From JACQFZ01 sp045810625 (GTDB lineage: Bacteria > Pseudomonadota > Gammaproteobacteria > Acidiferrobacterales > Sulfurifustaceae), in the NCBI GenBank assembly GCA_045810625.1, contig JBJMVQ010000047.1, forward strand, positions 1 to 64,000: a DNA stretch of 64,000 nucleotides. The letters run 5' to 3'. The position numbers were made by a program, and so were the translations under genes. The notes under the pieces are model-generated. The model ran no database searches. It was not told where the DNA came from and saw only the letters and a list, made by a program, of their open reading frames with translations. Shown here piece after piece: positions 15,558 through 24,460 of the stretch (the stretch's first letter is position 1; each line of letters opens with the position of its first letter).

Positions 15558-17755
15558 GCGGATGGCGGCGCGTAGTAGTCGGCGAGCACGACCGCGCCGT
15601 CGCGACGTAACGACTCCACCGCCGCGAGGCTGCAAAGCGTCGTCGCAAACAACTCTCGCAGGGGTATCGGCATCGGTTCGCCCTGTTTCACGGCCTCGAC
15701 AAAGCACGCCATCTCGTTTCGCTGTCCTTTGTCGACACGGCGCGCTTTCAGTTTTTTTGCGCGATTGTTTCGGTACACGGAAAGCGACTCGAAATTCTGC
15801 AGGATCGCCGTCCGCCCGCCGCCGAAAACCTCCAAATATTCTTTCGGCACCGCCGCGTCGCCTTGCGTGAGATAGTGCAGGGTTCCGACGGATCCATTCT
15901 CGTAACGCACGGTAACGACGACGTTGTCGAGGTCGTCGGCCGTCGCGCCCGCCGGCCGCAGGCAGCTCGCGCTCACCGCCACCGGCGCCGATCCAGCGAT
16001 ATAGGAAAACACGTCGAAGAAATGTCCGGACTCGCCGATGAACCGTGATCCCTCGGCCGCGTCGAGATACCACGAGCCGGTCTCCATCTGGCCGGCGTGC
16101 ACGCGATAAACCATCACGAGCGGCGTCGCCGGTTCGCGAAACGCCTGCGCCAGCTCCTCGACCATCGGTGCAAAGCGGCGATTGAACCCGACCATCAGCC
16201 GATCATTTCTCGACTCTTTTATCGCTTGTGCGATCTGCACCAGCTCTTCGAGCGTCAGCGCCAACGGCTTCTCGACGTATGTCGCCTTCCCCGTCCGTAG
16301 GGCGCGCGCCGTCAGCTGCGCGTGACTCGCGTGACGAGTGGCGATAACGACCGCATCAATTTCCGGATTGGTCAGCACGTCCTCGACGTTAGTCGTAGAC
16401 TGCTCGAACCCGAACTTTCGCACGGCGTTCGCACCCGACAAGCTCGTGGTGGTCGCGACATTCATCAGCCGCACGTCGTCGCGCTTCAGATGCGGGAGCA
16501 GCATGCTGCTCGCGTAATTTCCTGCGCCAATGACGCCGACGCCGACCCGGTCGGCCTTCGCCTGCCGCAAGGCACGTTCCGGCAGCCCGTCGATGTAGCT
16601 GGTTTTCGTTTCGGCGACCGGTCCGTCTTCGTATTCGAAGACGATGCCGAAACCGTCGAGCTTGCCGGCAGCCATGTCCCCGTAAACCGTTTCCGCTTGC
16701 GCAAACGGCATCGTGACCGACACCAGCGGTTCGAGATTGATTTTCCCTTCCGCGACCAGATCGAGAAACGCGGCCATGTTCCGGCGTTCGGTCCAGCGGA
16801 CGTAACCGACCGGGTAGTCGATGCCGCGCTCTTCATAGTTCGGGTCGTATCGCCCCGGTCCGTAAGAGCGCGAGAACCGCAGATCCAGCTCCTTCAAGTA
16901 ACAATCGTTCCACGGGAGGTCGAGTCGCGTCTTTCCGATGTCGACGATGCGCGCACGATCCCGCGCGACGCGCACCGCCAGCTCGAGCGGTTCGTTCGAA
17001 TTGCTTCCGGCGCAAAGGAACACGCAGTCCGCGCCCATTCCACGCGTGCCGCTCATCGCCGCGCGATAAGCGTCGTCGCCCGTCGGTTGCAGCGCCAGGG
17101 TCGCGCCGAGTGAACGCGCCATGGCGCAGCGGCTCTCCACGACGTCGACGCCGATCACACGCACGCCGGCCGAACGCAATATCTGCACGAGGAGCTGCCC
17201 GAGCAGTCCAAGACCGATCACGCATGCGGTTTCGCCGAGCTCGACACGGCTTTGGCGAAACCCCTGCAGCGCAATCGCGCCTACCGTCGCGAAGGCGGCG
17301 TGCTTCAGCGATACGTTCGACGGCACTGGGACGACCAGATTTTTCGGCACGAAGTTCACATCTGCATGGTTCGCGTAGCCGGCGCCGCCGCAGGCGACCG
17401 ATTCGCCGACCCGAAACTCCTCGGCGCCCGGCGCCACCGCGACCACTGTTCCGGAGAGCGAGTAACCGAGCGGCGTCAGCGAGTCGAGCTTGTTCATCAC
17501 CTTTTGATACGTCGCCATCACGCCCTGCTGCCGCAACGTCTGCAGGACTTTCTTGACTTGATCCGGCCGCGCGCGCGCTTTTCCCAGATAGGACATTTTC
17601 GCCTCGCGCACCTTCATCCCTTCGGTGCCGGTCGATACGACGCTGTAACGCGTCTTCACCAGCACGCCGCCGTGCTTGAGCGCCGGCGGGTTCACCGTTT
17701 GCACCCGGATCGATCCGCTCTTGTAGTTCTGCGTGATCTGTCTCATTTCCGTCAT
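15554..17755 (-). CDS. bidomain oxidoreductase: Zn-type alcohol dehydrogenase plus Gfo/Idh/MocA
   Basis: A 733-aa fusion. Residues about 1-370 are a medium-chain dehydrogenase/reductase (YSVVSTGTEGMKV, VACGGAGYANHADV, NAD motif VIGLGLLGQLLVQ). Residues about 385-730 are a Gfo/Idh/MocA dehydrogenase (GVGVIGAGNYASS, then the catalytic-type YVEKPLALTLEEL). Such fusions occur in capsule and exopolysaccharide clusters, where a nucleotide-sugar C3/C4 redox step is suspected. The reaction has not been shown, as far as I know. The start at 17755 has AGGAAG upstream. A second ATG nine bases downstream is possible. It follows the CapK-like gene by 20 bp. Confidence 0.88.
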   Translation of the reverse strand: MTEMRQITQNYKSGSIRVQTVNPPALKHGGVLVKTRYSVVSTGTEGMKVREAKMSYLGKARARPDQVKKVLQTLRQQGVMATYQKVMNKLDSLTPLGYSLSGTVVAVAPGAEEFRVGESVACGGAGYANHADVNFVPKNLVVPVPSNVSLKHAAFATVGAIALQGFRQSRVELGETACVIGLGLLGQLLVQILRSAGVRVIGVDVVESRCAMARSLGATLALQPTGDDAYRAAMSGTRGMGADCVFLCAGSNSNEPLELAVRVARDRARIVDIGKTRLDLPWNDCYLKELDLRFSRSYGPGRYDPNYEERGIDYPVGYVRWTERRNMAAFLDLVAEGKINLEPLVSVTMPFAQAETVYGDMAAGKLDGFGIVFEYEDGPVAETKTSYIDGLPERALRQAKADRVGVGVIGAGNYASSMLLPHLKRDDVRLMNVATTTSLSGANAVRKFGFEQSTTNVEDVLTNPEIDAVVIATRHASHAQLTARALRTGKATYVEKPLALTLEELVQIAQAIKESRNDRLMVGFNRRFAPMVEELAQAFREPATPLVMVYRVHAGQMETGSWYLDAAEGSRFIGESGHFFDVFSYIAGSAPVAVSASCLRPAGATADDLDNVVVTVRYENGSVGTLHYLTQGDAAVPKEYLEVFGGGRTAILQNFESLSVYRNNRAKKLKARRVDKGQRNEMACFVEAVKQGEPMPIPLRELFATTLCSLAAVESLRRDGAVVLADYYAPPSA

Positions 17756-17775
17756 TTTCCACGCTTCCTTCTCAG

Positions 17776-19188
17776 CTAACCGCCGTTCTTGTCCCGCGCT
17801 CCGTCTCGCCATTCGTTGACGACCCACTTGTACTTGCCGGCCGCCGTGCGCGGAATGTCCTGGACCACCACGACGCTCACGTCGAGGTTCGCGTCGACGT
17901 AATGCTTCAGGCGCGCGAGCAGTCCTTCCCGGTCCGCGTCGCTAAAGCGCTCCTCCGGCACGAGTCGAATCTGCCACCGCCCCGGCCCGACTTGCGCAAC
18001 CTGCGAGCGCCGGACGTGCTTAAGCTCCTTGAACGCGAACGTGATGACCGATGGGCTCACGGGCGCCCCATCGGCGCCCCATATCATGTCTTCGTACTTA
18101 CCGGTAACCGGATGAATCATCGGATACCGGCGGCCGCACCGGCATTCCTCCGCCTTCCACTTCGCCATGTCCGACAGCTTGTACCGCAATAGCGGCATCC
18201 GCAGGTTGTGAAACGTGGTGCCGACGAGAGAGCCATAGTCGCTCGTCGGCGCCCCGTTCTCGTCGACGATTTCGACGTACGAGTAATCGGGATTGACGTG
18301 CAGGTTGCCGAACTCGCATTCCGTCGCGTACGCCACGCGTTCCGCCATTCCGTAATGGTCCATCACCGTTGTGGCGAAGCTCCGCTCGATCAGCGCACGC
18401 TGGTGCGGGTACAGCGCCTCGGAACCCGTGTAGACGTAGGGAATCGCCAGCGTCTCTCCATGCTGCTGCAGATACAGCGCGAGCTCGTACGCCGTCGACG
18501 GATACGCTTCGAGCAGGAACGGAGAAAATTTGCGCAGCGCGTCGACGATGTACGGCAGAAACGGCGGCTTCAGATGGCGCGACGAGACGATTAGCTGCCG
18601 GTTGTAGCGGTTGTAAAACCACACCGGCAACCGCGTGCAATCGGGCGGCACCACGAGGTCGCCGCGCAGCATCGCCCTCGGCATTCCTTCGCGAAATCCG
18701 GACCAGGTCCAGTGACGCTTCTTGAAGGCGTTCGCCCACAGGATCGAACGCGGGCTTCGAATCACTTCCAGCGGGCTGCCGGTCGTGCCGCTCGTGCGCC
18801 CGACGATGGTCCACGGGCGGAGCTTTCCGCCGCCGGGGTAAAACGCGTCTCGATCGGCCAGCAAATCCTCCTTCGTTATGATCGGGATCTCGTCGCGCAA
18901 AAAATCCGCCGCGCTCGCCGGCTCGAGCTTCGCTATTGCCGGCGCATATCGCCGATAGCGACCGATATTTCGCGCCGCCGCGCGCAGCGTGCGGAGCAGC
19001 ATCGCGTTTTGCATTTCCGCCATCTGCGTCCGCGGCAACCGCTCGTTGTTGCGGAGGCGGTTTACCAGGCGGTCGCAAACCGCGTTGTCGCGCAACAGCG
19101 CGCGTGCTGCGTAGTGAAGCTCCTTGCGCAGGTCGCCGAGTAAGTCGCGCGGAACCGGTCGTCTGATTGGCTCCACTCGCACGGTCAT
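17776..19188 (-). CDS. phenylacetate-CoA-ligase-like (CapK/PaaK) adenylate-forming enzyme
   Basis: A 470-aa member of the AMP-forming family. It has the phosphate-binding loop GRTSGTTGSPLEV, the adenine region YTGSEALYPHQ, the motif DHYGMAERVAYATECE and the C-terminal catalytic segment RTAAGKYKWVV. Cys-rich EECRCGRRYPM resembles the zinc-associated loop in many CapK proteins. Family members activate carboxylic acids. In capsule loci they are suspected of activating an acyl or amino-acid decoration. The gene overlaps the polymerase gene by ATGA, linking it with polymer assembly. Substrate unknown. Confidence 0.87.
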   Translation of the reverse strand: MTVRVEPIRRPVPRDLLGDLRKELHYAARALLRDNAVCDRLVNRLRNNERLPRTQMAEMQNAMLLRTLRAAARNIGRYRRYAPAIAKLEPASAADFLRDEIPIITKEDLLADRDAFYPGGGKLRPWTIVGRTSGTTGSPLEVIRSPRSILWANAFKKRHWTWSGFREGMPRAMLRGDLVVPPDCTRLPVWFYNRYNRQLIVSSRHLKPPFLPYIVDALRKFSPFLLEAYPSTAYELALYLQQHGETLAIPYVYTGSEALYPHQRALIERSFATTVMDHYGMAERVAYATECEFGNLHVNPDYSYVEIVDENGAPTSDYGSLVGTTFHNLRMPLLRYKLSDMAKWKAEECRCGRRYPMIHPVTGKYEDMIWGADGAPVSPSVITFAFKELKHVRRSQVAQVGPGRWQIRLVPEERFSDADREGLLARLKHYVDANLDVSVVVVQDIPRTAAGKYKWVVNEWRDGARDKNGG

Positions 19189-20444
19189 CGATACGCTCCC
19201 GTCGTCGGCGCCACCACCGCCGTCGCCGCCGACTCCATCTGGCGTATACGGGACAGCTCGATATAGGCCATGATGAAGTAGTACATCTGCGCCAATCCGA
19301 AACGCGACACATAGCTGTTACTCGCGAAATTCATGACAAGCACGGCGGCGAAGACCGCAAGAAACAAGTGCTTCTCGTGCCCGCGCAGGCGCAGGATCGC
19401 GCGCAGCAAGGTCGCGTTCAACGCGAAGAAAATCGCGAAACCGACGACACCGGTTTGAATCAAGACTTCCAGCAGATCGTTGTGGCTTTCCACGATCTTT
19501 TGCAAGTCGCTGTGCGCGTTTTCTACCGAATTGCCGATGCCGACGCCGGCGAGCTGCCGATCGATCGGCATGCGCGAGAACTCGTCCAGGTTCTGCTTCC
19601 ATAGCCGCGGCCGACCCGATGCCAGCTCGTCTTCTTCCACGTGCCCGGTGCGTTCGAACATGATCGATTCGTAATAGAAATGTTCCTTCAATTGAAACGA
19701 AAAGATCGCGCCTACCACGACCGCGGCGATGCCCCCGATCACCAGCAGGCGCTTGTTCATGAAGTACATCAGGATCGCCACGAAGACGATGAGGCCGACC
19801 AGCGGAGTACGCACGCCGCTTTCATAGAGAGAATAAAGCGCGGCCAAGGAGAGCACGGCGAGCAGGCACTTCGTCGGCATACTCATGACGAGTTTGCGTT
19901 GTCCGTTCAGCGACAGGACGACGTAAATGCCGCAAAGGATGAGCAAGAACGTCATGTTGTGCGCCATGTTGTGCGGACCCGAATACACACCCTGATAGCG
20001 CGGCTCTCCCGTCCAGTAGTTGACCCATTCTGCACCGTGACCGGTCGCCGTCATTCCGGCTGTCACCATGACAGGCAGAATGAAACCGACGATCATGATG
20101 AACACGAGTGTCTTATATTGCTCGCGATCGGCGATGATGCTCTTCGCGACGATATAAGTGAGAAACGGCAAAATGAACTTGCCGAGCTCCTTGAAGCTCG
20201 ACACTTCGAAGTAAGTGATAAAAGCGATCAGGCACCAGATGATGTAGACGACGATCAACATGTCGGTGCCCGTCAGCTCGAATCGCTTCCACACCGCTGC
20301 GCGGATCACCATCGCACCGATGAGGAACGTCGAGAACACGATCGCCGCCGCTTCGAACATGTTGAGTCCCAACACGTGATACGGGGACTCGACGAACATG
20401 ATCGGGCGCAACAGCGCGAAGACTTTCAACAGAAATAATTCCAC
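19185..20444 (-). CDS. O-antigen polymerase/ligase family membrane protein (Wzy/WaaL type)
   Basis: A 419-aa protein with about 10-12 membrane helices and a large periplasmic loop. The loop holds SGRPRLWKQNLDEF and then ESHNDLLEVLIQTGVVGF, the conserved His-containing segment of the Wzy_C/WaaL family. These enzymes join undecaprenyl-linked repeat units or attach polymer to lipid A core on the periplasmic face. Polymerase and ligase cannot be separated from sequence. The lack of core-LPS genes nearby favours polymerase. It starts at GTG 20444 with GGAG four bases upstream. Confidence 0.85.
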   Translation of the reverse strand: MELFLLKVFALLRPIMFVESPYHVLGLNMFEAAAIVFSTFLIGAMVIRAAVWKRFELTGTDMLIVVYIIWCLIAFITYFEVSSFKELGKFILPFLTYIVAKSIIADREQYKTLVFIMIVGFILPVMVTAGMTATGHGAEWVNYWTGEPRYQGVYSGPHNMAHNMTFLLILCGIYVVLSLNGQRKLVMSMPTKCLLAVLSLAALYSLYESGVRTPLVGLIVFVAILMYFMNKRLLVIGGIAAVVVGAIFSFQLKEHFYYESIMFERTGHVEEDELASGRPRLWKQNLDEFSRMPIDRQLAGVGIGNSVENAHSDLQKIVESHNDLLEVLIQTGVVGFAIFFALNATLLRAILRLRGHEKHLFLAVFAAVLVMNFASNSYVSRFGLAQMYYFIMAYIELSRIRQMESAATAVVAPTTGAYR

Positions 20445-20462
20445 GATCTCCGCTCCGAAGCC

Positions 20463-21797
20463 CTACATTCCGTGGCGCACGTACCCGTTCGGCGCGTCGA
20501 CGGCCACCAAGTCGCGAACCAGGCGCGCCAGGTAACCGCGGTCGTCGCTCTTCAAACGGATTCCCGATCCGCTCTTGAGCGAAGTCGGGTCCAACTGATA
20601 GTCGGCCGGGACGCGCGTGCCGGTTCGCGCTTCGATGCGCTTCACGTATGCCGGCGAGACGTGTTTGCGCAGCCGTACGTGCCCGCCGTCGCGAACAGCG
20701 CGGTAAATCGGATTGACGATCGGGTTCCGTACCAGCGCCAGCGACGTCGCAAAGCTGCGCGGATAGGTGCGGAATATCCCTCGATCCGCGCTGGCGACGA
20801 GCGACACGCCCTCCACCGCCGCCCTGAGATCCGCCTCGGGGTGCTGGACCCCCAGATCGAAGGTGTCGTTGTTGAAATACTCGTCGACCAGTGGACGATC
20901 CGGAATGACGCGCGCATGCAGATTCGCGAACAGCTCCCGGTACGCCGCCGGTGTGAGCGCGGCGCCGGACTTCATCGGCGAGTAGCGGCTGTGCAGATGC
21001 GCGAGCAGCACCGCGCCGTTGGGGGCGACAATCCGCGCGAATTCGCGCGCCAGCGCCAGCTTTTGCGTGATGAAGTGAAACGCGTCGGAACAAAGCACCG
21101 CGGAGAAGAAGCCGGTGGGAAACGGCAGTAAGCCGTTTCCGTCGAGGGCGATGAAGCTTCCCCCCGGCGCGAAATAGCGCCGCGCGACGTGCAAGGACGA
21201 AAACGAATAATCGACGCACACCGTGTTCGCGGCGCCGACCTGGCGCGCGATCAGGAACGAAGCATGACCGAGCCCGCAGGCGAAATCGAGCACGCGGCCG
21301 CGCTCCGTGAGCAGCGCCAGCATCGGGTACACCGGAAGGAACGTGGCCATCGAAAAGCGGTATTTTTGCCATTCACGCCAATACCCGGGCACCGGAAGCG
21401 CGTCGAGCAAATCGCAGAACGATCGATGCCGCTTCGTGAGTTGCCGTAATAACGGACGCCTCAGCGCTCCGAGCGCCGTCCCGATTCCGGACGCCCCGCT
21501 TTTGAGCGCCGCCCGGTAGAGGAAATCGGTAGCGGCGGCGGTTCGCGTGCGTGCCGGCCAATCGAGCGCCAGCTCGAGCGCGCGACCTTCGCGTCCGCGC
21601 CGCAATGCATCGAGAATCGGCTCGCGCAGTTCGTCGCATTGCAGCCGCAGGATGCCGCCGATGATCGGGAACTCCCCGGCCGCGCTCCGGCAAATCGCGA
21701 ATTCGAGATCATCGCCGTCCGTCGCGATGACGCTCGTGACGCGAAACGCGCCGCCCGTATACGGGCATTTCAATTCATCGATCAGGTTCGCACGCAT
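20463..21797 (-). CDS. methyltransferase with Trm112-like zinc-ribbon N-terminus
   Basis: A 444-aa protein. The N-terminus LIDELKCPYTGG leads into a Trm112-like small domain ending FPIIGGILRL. The SAM domain spans about residues 150-260 (VLDFACGLGHASFLI, CVDYSFSSL, SAVLCSDAFHFI). A long C-terminal region of about 180 residues has no family I recognise. The gene sits between the polymerase and two GT2 genes, so methylation of a sugar or a capping step is a fair guess. Methyl caps that stop chain growth are known in ABC-exported O-antigens, but no such homology is visible. Start codon ATG with a weak ribosome-binding site. Confidence 0.75.
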   Translation of the reverse strand: MRANLIDELKCPYTGGAFRVTSVIATDGDDLEFAICRSAAGEFPIIGGILRLQCDELREPILDALRRGREGRALELALDWPARTRTAAATDFLYRAALKSGASGIGTALGALRRPLLRQLTKRHRSFCDLLDALPVPGYWREWQKYRFSMATFLPVYPMLALLTERGRVLDFACGLGHASFLIARQVGAANTVCVDYSFSSLHVARRYFAPGGSFIALDGNGLLPFPTGFFSAVLCSDAFHFITQKLALAREFARIVAPNGAVLLAHLHSRYSPMKSGAALTPAAYRELFANLHARVIPDRPLVDEYFNNDTFDLGVQHPEADLRAAVEGVSLVASADRGIFRTYPRSFATSLALVRNPIVNPIYRAVRDGGHVRLRKHVSPAYVKRIEARTGTRVPADYQLDPTSLKSGSGIRLKSDDRGYLARLVRDLVAVDAPNGYVRHGM

Positions 21798-21816
21798 TGC
21801 ATATCTTTTTCGTTGA

Positions 21817-22671
21817 TTACGATGGACCGGCGAGACGGTGCTTCATTGCCTTCCCGAGCAACAGGCGCATTACCGGAACGACGCCGCAGCGCTGAATCGC
21901 GTAGCGGATACGCGCCGACTTGTCGGCGCGTGCGCCGAGATGCGACAACAAGAACGCGGCCGTGTGGTAGTTGAACCAGAAGGGCCCGAAAAACTTTCGG
22001 TGCTTATGCAATATCGACATGCGCTGCTCGAGCTGCGGCAGCGTGAGCGCCGTCGCCTCCGCGGTCATGCGCAACGGCAACTGTTCGCTGTACACGATCA
22101 ACGGCTCGCGCAGATAATGCACGCGATATTTCTGGGCGATCCGAATGAAGGCGTCCCAGTCCTCTCCCACCCGCAGGCTCGCATCGAACAGCAGCTCCCG
22201 CATCACCGCGGTCTTGACCATCAGCGTCGACGGATCGAAGGCGTTGCCTTTCCGCAGGTCGTCCACGGTCACCGTCGCGCGCTTGAATCGCTTTACGCGG
22301 CTTCGATCGTTGACATATGCCGCCGTAAGCACGGCGTCGCATCGCGCCAACGCACGCCGCTGTTTCTCCAATTTGTCCTCGAGCCACTCGTCGTCGTCGT
22401 CGAGGAAAGCGATATATTCGCCCGCCGCCGCACGTATCGCCGTGTTACGCGCGGCGGGCAATCCCTGGTTGCGCTCGTGCCGAATGTAGCGAATGCGCGG
22501 ATCACCGATTCCTCGCACGACCGGTTCGGTCGATGGCGTAGACCCATCATCGACGACGATGATCTCGAAGCTCTGGACGGTTTGACGCAGCACGCTCGCG
22601 ATCGCGCGCGGCAACACATTCGCCCGGTTGAATGTCGCGATCGCCACGGTCACCGCGGTCTTCGGTTCCAT
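21817..22671 (-). CDS. glycosyltransferase family 2, paralogue of the next gene
   Basis: A 284-aa GT-A enzyme with VTVAIATFNRANVL, IIVVDDGSTPSTE and the donor motif FLDDDDEW. Its C-terminal part KFFGPFWFNYH ... IQRCGVVPVMRLL closely matches the GT2 encoded just upstream (22674-23567), showing an old tandem duplication. ATG 22671 lies 2 bp after that gene's stop. A TTG six bases earlier overlaps it. It probably adds a repeat-unit or side-chain sugar in the cytoplasm. Confidence 0.88.
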   Translation of the reverse strand: MEPKTAVTVAIATFNRANVLPRAIASVLRQTVQSFEIIVVDDGSTPSTEPVVRGIGDPRIRYIRHERNQGLPAARNTAIRAAAGEYIAFLDDDDEWLEDKLEKQRRALARCDAVLTAAYVNDRSRVKRFKRATVTVDDLRKGNAFDPSTLMVKTAVMRELLFDASLRVGEDWDAFIRIAQKYRVHYLREPLIVYSEQLPLRMTAEATALTLPQLEQRMSILHKHRKFFGPFWFNYHTAAFLLSHLGARADKSARIRYAIQRCGVVPVMRLLLGKAMKHRLAGPS

Positions 22672-22673
22672 CG

Positions 22674-23567
22674 TCAATATCCGAAAGTTTTTTGGTAGAA
22701 ACGATTCACGAATCCGACCAATACCGGGATCACGCCGCAGCGCCGTATCGCCGCGAGAAGGTGGCGCGACGCGTCACGGCGCTCGCGCACCCGATACAGC
22801 AAGCGGCTCGCGACGTGGTAGTTGAACCAAAACGGGCCGAAGAAGTCGGCATGTTTGTAAAAGATCCGCAGTCGATTTTCCGCGTGGGTCGGCGGCAAAT
22901 CGAAGCTCGCGCTCGTGATCCGCGCGTGGCCGCCGACGTCGAACGTCACGAGCGGCTCATCGACGTACGCGATGCCGGAATCCGCGAACAGGCGAATCAG
23001 GAAATCCCAGTCTTGCCCCGAACCGAGCTCCTCGTCGAACCGCACTCGGCGCGCGACCTCACTGCGCACCATGAACGTGCTCGTTCCCCAACCGATCACC
23101 GTGCGCCGCAGCATCCGTCCGGTGACGGCCGCGTCGCCGCCGCCGCGCCGGCTCCCGGGCGTCTCGACGCCGTCGCGGTACAGCGTGAAACCGCATATCG
23201 CGGCCGCGCGGCCTGCGATGTGCTCGAGCTGCCGTTCGATCTTCCGCGGCTTCCATTGATCGTCGTCGTCCAGAAAGGCGACGTAGACGCCCTGCGCTGC
23301 GTCGATGCCGGTGTTTCGCGCCGCGCCGCCGCCCTTACGCACCGCGTGCCTCAGGTAACGCACGCGCGCATCGCCGACCTGCCGCACGACCTCGGGCGTG
23401 TCGTCTTCGGACGCGTCGTCGACGACCAGGACGTCGAGTTTCCGATATGTCTGTGCGAGCACGCTTTGCAACGCGCGCTCGAGCAGCCGCGCACGGTTAC
23501 GGGTGGGAATCACCACGCTCACCAACGGTCCGCTCCGGTCGTTGTCGGGATCAATGCACGGCGGCAT
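22674..23567 (-). CDS. glycosyltransferase family 2, paralogue of the preceding gene
   Basis: A 297-aa GT-A enzyme with VSVVIPTRNRARLL, VLVVDDASEDDT and FLDDDDQW. The C-terminus DFFGPFWFNYHVASRLL ... IRRCGVIPVLVGF matches the neighbour at 21817-22671. The start is set by a GGAGG five bases before ATG 23567. It overlaps the last 17 bp of the deacetylase gene, so the longer open frame upstream is a shadow of that gene. Confidence 0.9.
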   Translation of the reverse strand: MPPCIDPDNDRSGPLVSVVIPTRNRARLLERALQSVLAQTYRKLDVLVVDDASEDDTPEVVRQVGDARVRYLRHAVRKGGGAARNTGIDAAQGVYVAFLDDDDQWKPRKIERQLEHIAGRAAAICGFTLYRDGVETPGSRRGGGDAAVTGRMLRRTVIGWGTSTFMVRSEVARRVRFDEELGSGQDWDFLIRLFADSGIAYVDEPLVTFDVGGHARITSASFDLPPTHAENRLRIFYKHADFFGPFWFNYHVASRLLYRVRERRDASRHLLAAIRRCGVIPVLVGFVNRFYQKTFGY

Positions 23568-24459
23568 GAGTCCTCCGGCCTGGGAGTTTGCCGTTTCGTC
23601 GCCGGCGCGCGAGCATGGCGGCGCCCCGCTCCCAAAAACTCCATAATCCGCTCGCCTTGACGACGACTTCGCTGTTCGTCGCCGCATCGGACATGCGAAA
23701 GCGATGCAATCGATAAACGTCCGTAGCGCGATCGTTATATCCGCCGTCGATCGTGAGCGCGCACGTGTATTCCGCCTGCCGTGCGAGCATCGCGTCGCGC
23801 GCCGTGTAATCGCCGTTCGGATAGGCGAGCGCGTTGACGTCCAGACCGAAGCGCTGCTCCAGCTCCGCCTTCGATACGCCGATTTCATCGGCGGCACGGG
23901 CGTCGTCGCAGCTCGGAAGGATCGGATGAAATCGCGTGTGGCTTTGGAAATCCGCGTGAGCGCGCAGCGTTTGTATTTCGTCCGCCGACAGCGCGTGCCG
24001 TTCGGGATACTCCTCCGTTTCGTCGAAACCGTTCCGCGCCAGCGCCTGCAGCCGCTCGGCGTCGGACATCCGCTTCAGTTGCTCGCGATCCGCGCCCGAT
24101 AGATCCTTCCACCAAAAACGCCGCCGCGTACCGACAATCGCGCTGCAAAGGAAGATGGTCACGGGAATTCGGTACTGAGCCAGCACGCCGGCCAGCGCGT
24201 AATTCCCCCGATGACCGTCGTCGAGCGTGATCACCAGGGGTTTGGGCGGAAGCGCGACCGCGGAATCGCGCCGCCACGCCAGGTAACGCTCGAGCGAAAT
24301 GACGTTATAGATTCGCGTCAGCAAGCGCAGATGCCGCGCAAAATCTTCCGGCGCCGGGTCATGGTAACAAAGGATCGACACGCGCCGGCGCTGAATCACT
24401 TCGCGCAACAGCAGCGGCAGACCCGTGAGGCGCAACAAGAAAAAGACGACGTCGCGCAT
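23551..24459 (-). CDS. polysaccharide deacetylase (carbohydrate esterase 4 family)
   Basis: A 302-aa protein with a NodB-homology domain: LVITLDDGHRGNY (motif 1, with Leu where most have Phe), the metal-ligand segment FQSHTRFHPIL (H-x3-H), and ALAYPNGDYTARD. An N-terminal segment VVFFLLRLTGLPLLL could be a membrane anchor. Members remove N- or O-acetyl groups from glycans. Here the target would be a HexNAc in the polymer or its precursor. ATG 24459 has AGGAG upstream and lies one base after the GT4 stop. A second deacetylase of a different subtype is at 41071-41877. Confidence 0.86.
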   Translation of the reverse strand: MRDVVFFLLRLTGLPLLLREVIQRRRVSILCYHDPAPEDFARHLRLLTRIYNVISLERYLAWRRDSAVALPPKPLVITLDDGHRGNYALAGVLAQYRIPVTIFLCSAIVGTRRRFWWKDLSGADREQLKRMSDAERLQALARNGFDETEEYPERHALSADEIQTLRAHADFQSHTRFHPILPSCDDARAADEIGVSKAELEQRFGLDVNALAYPNGDYTARDAMLARQAEYTCALTIDGGYNDRATDVYRLHRFRMSDAATNSEVVVKASGLWSFWERGAAMLARRRRNGKLPGRRTHAAVH

Positions 24460-24460
24460 C

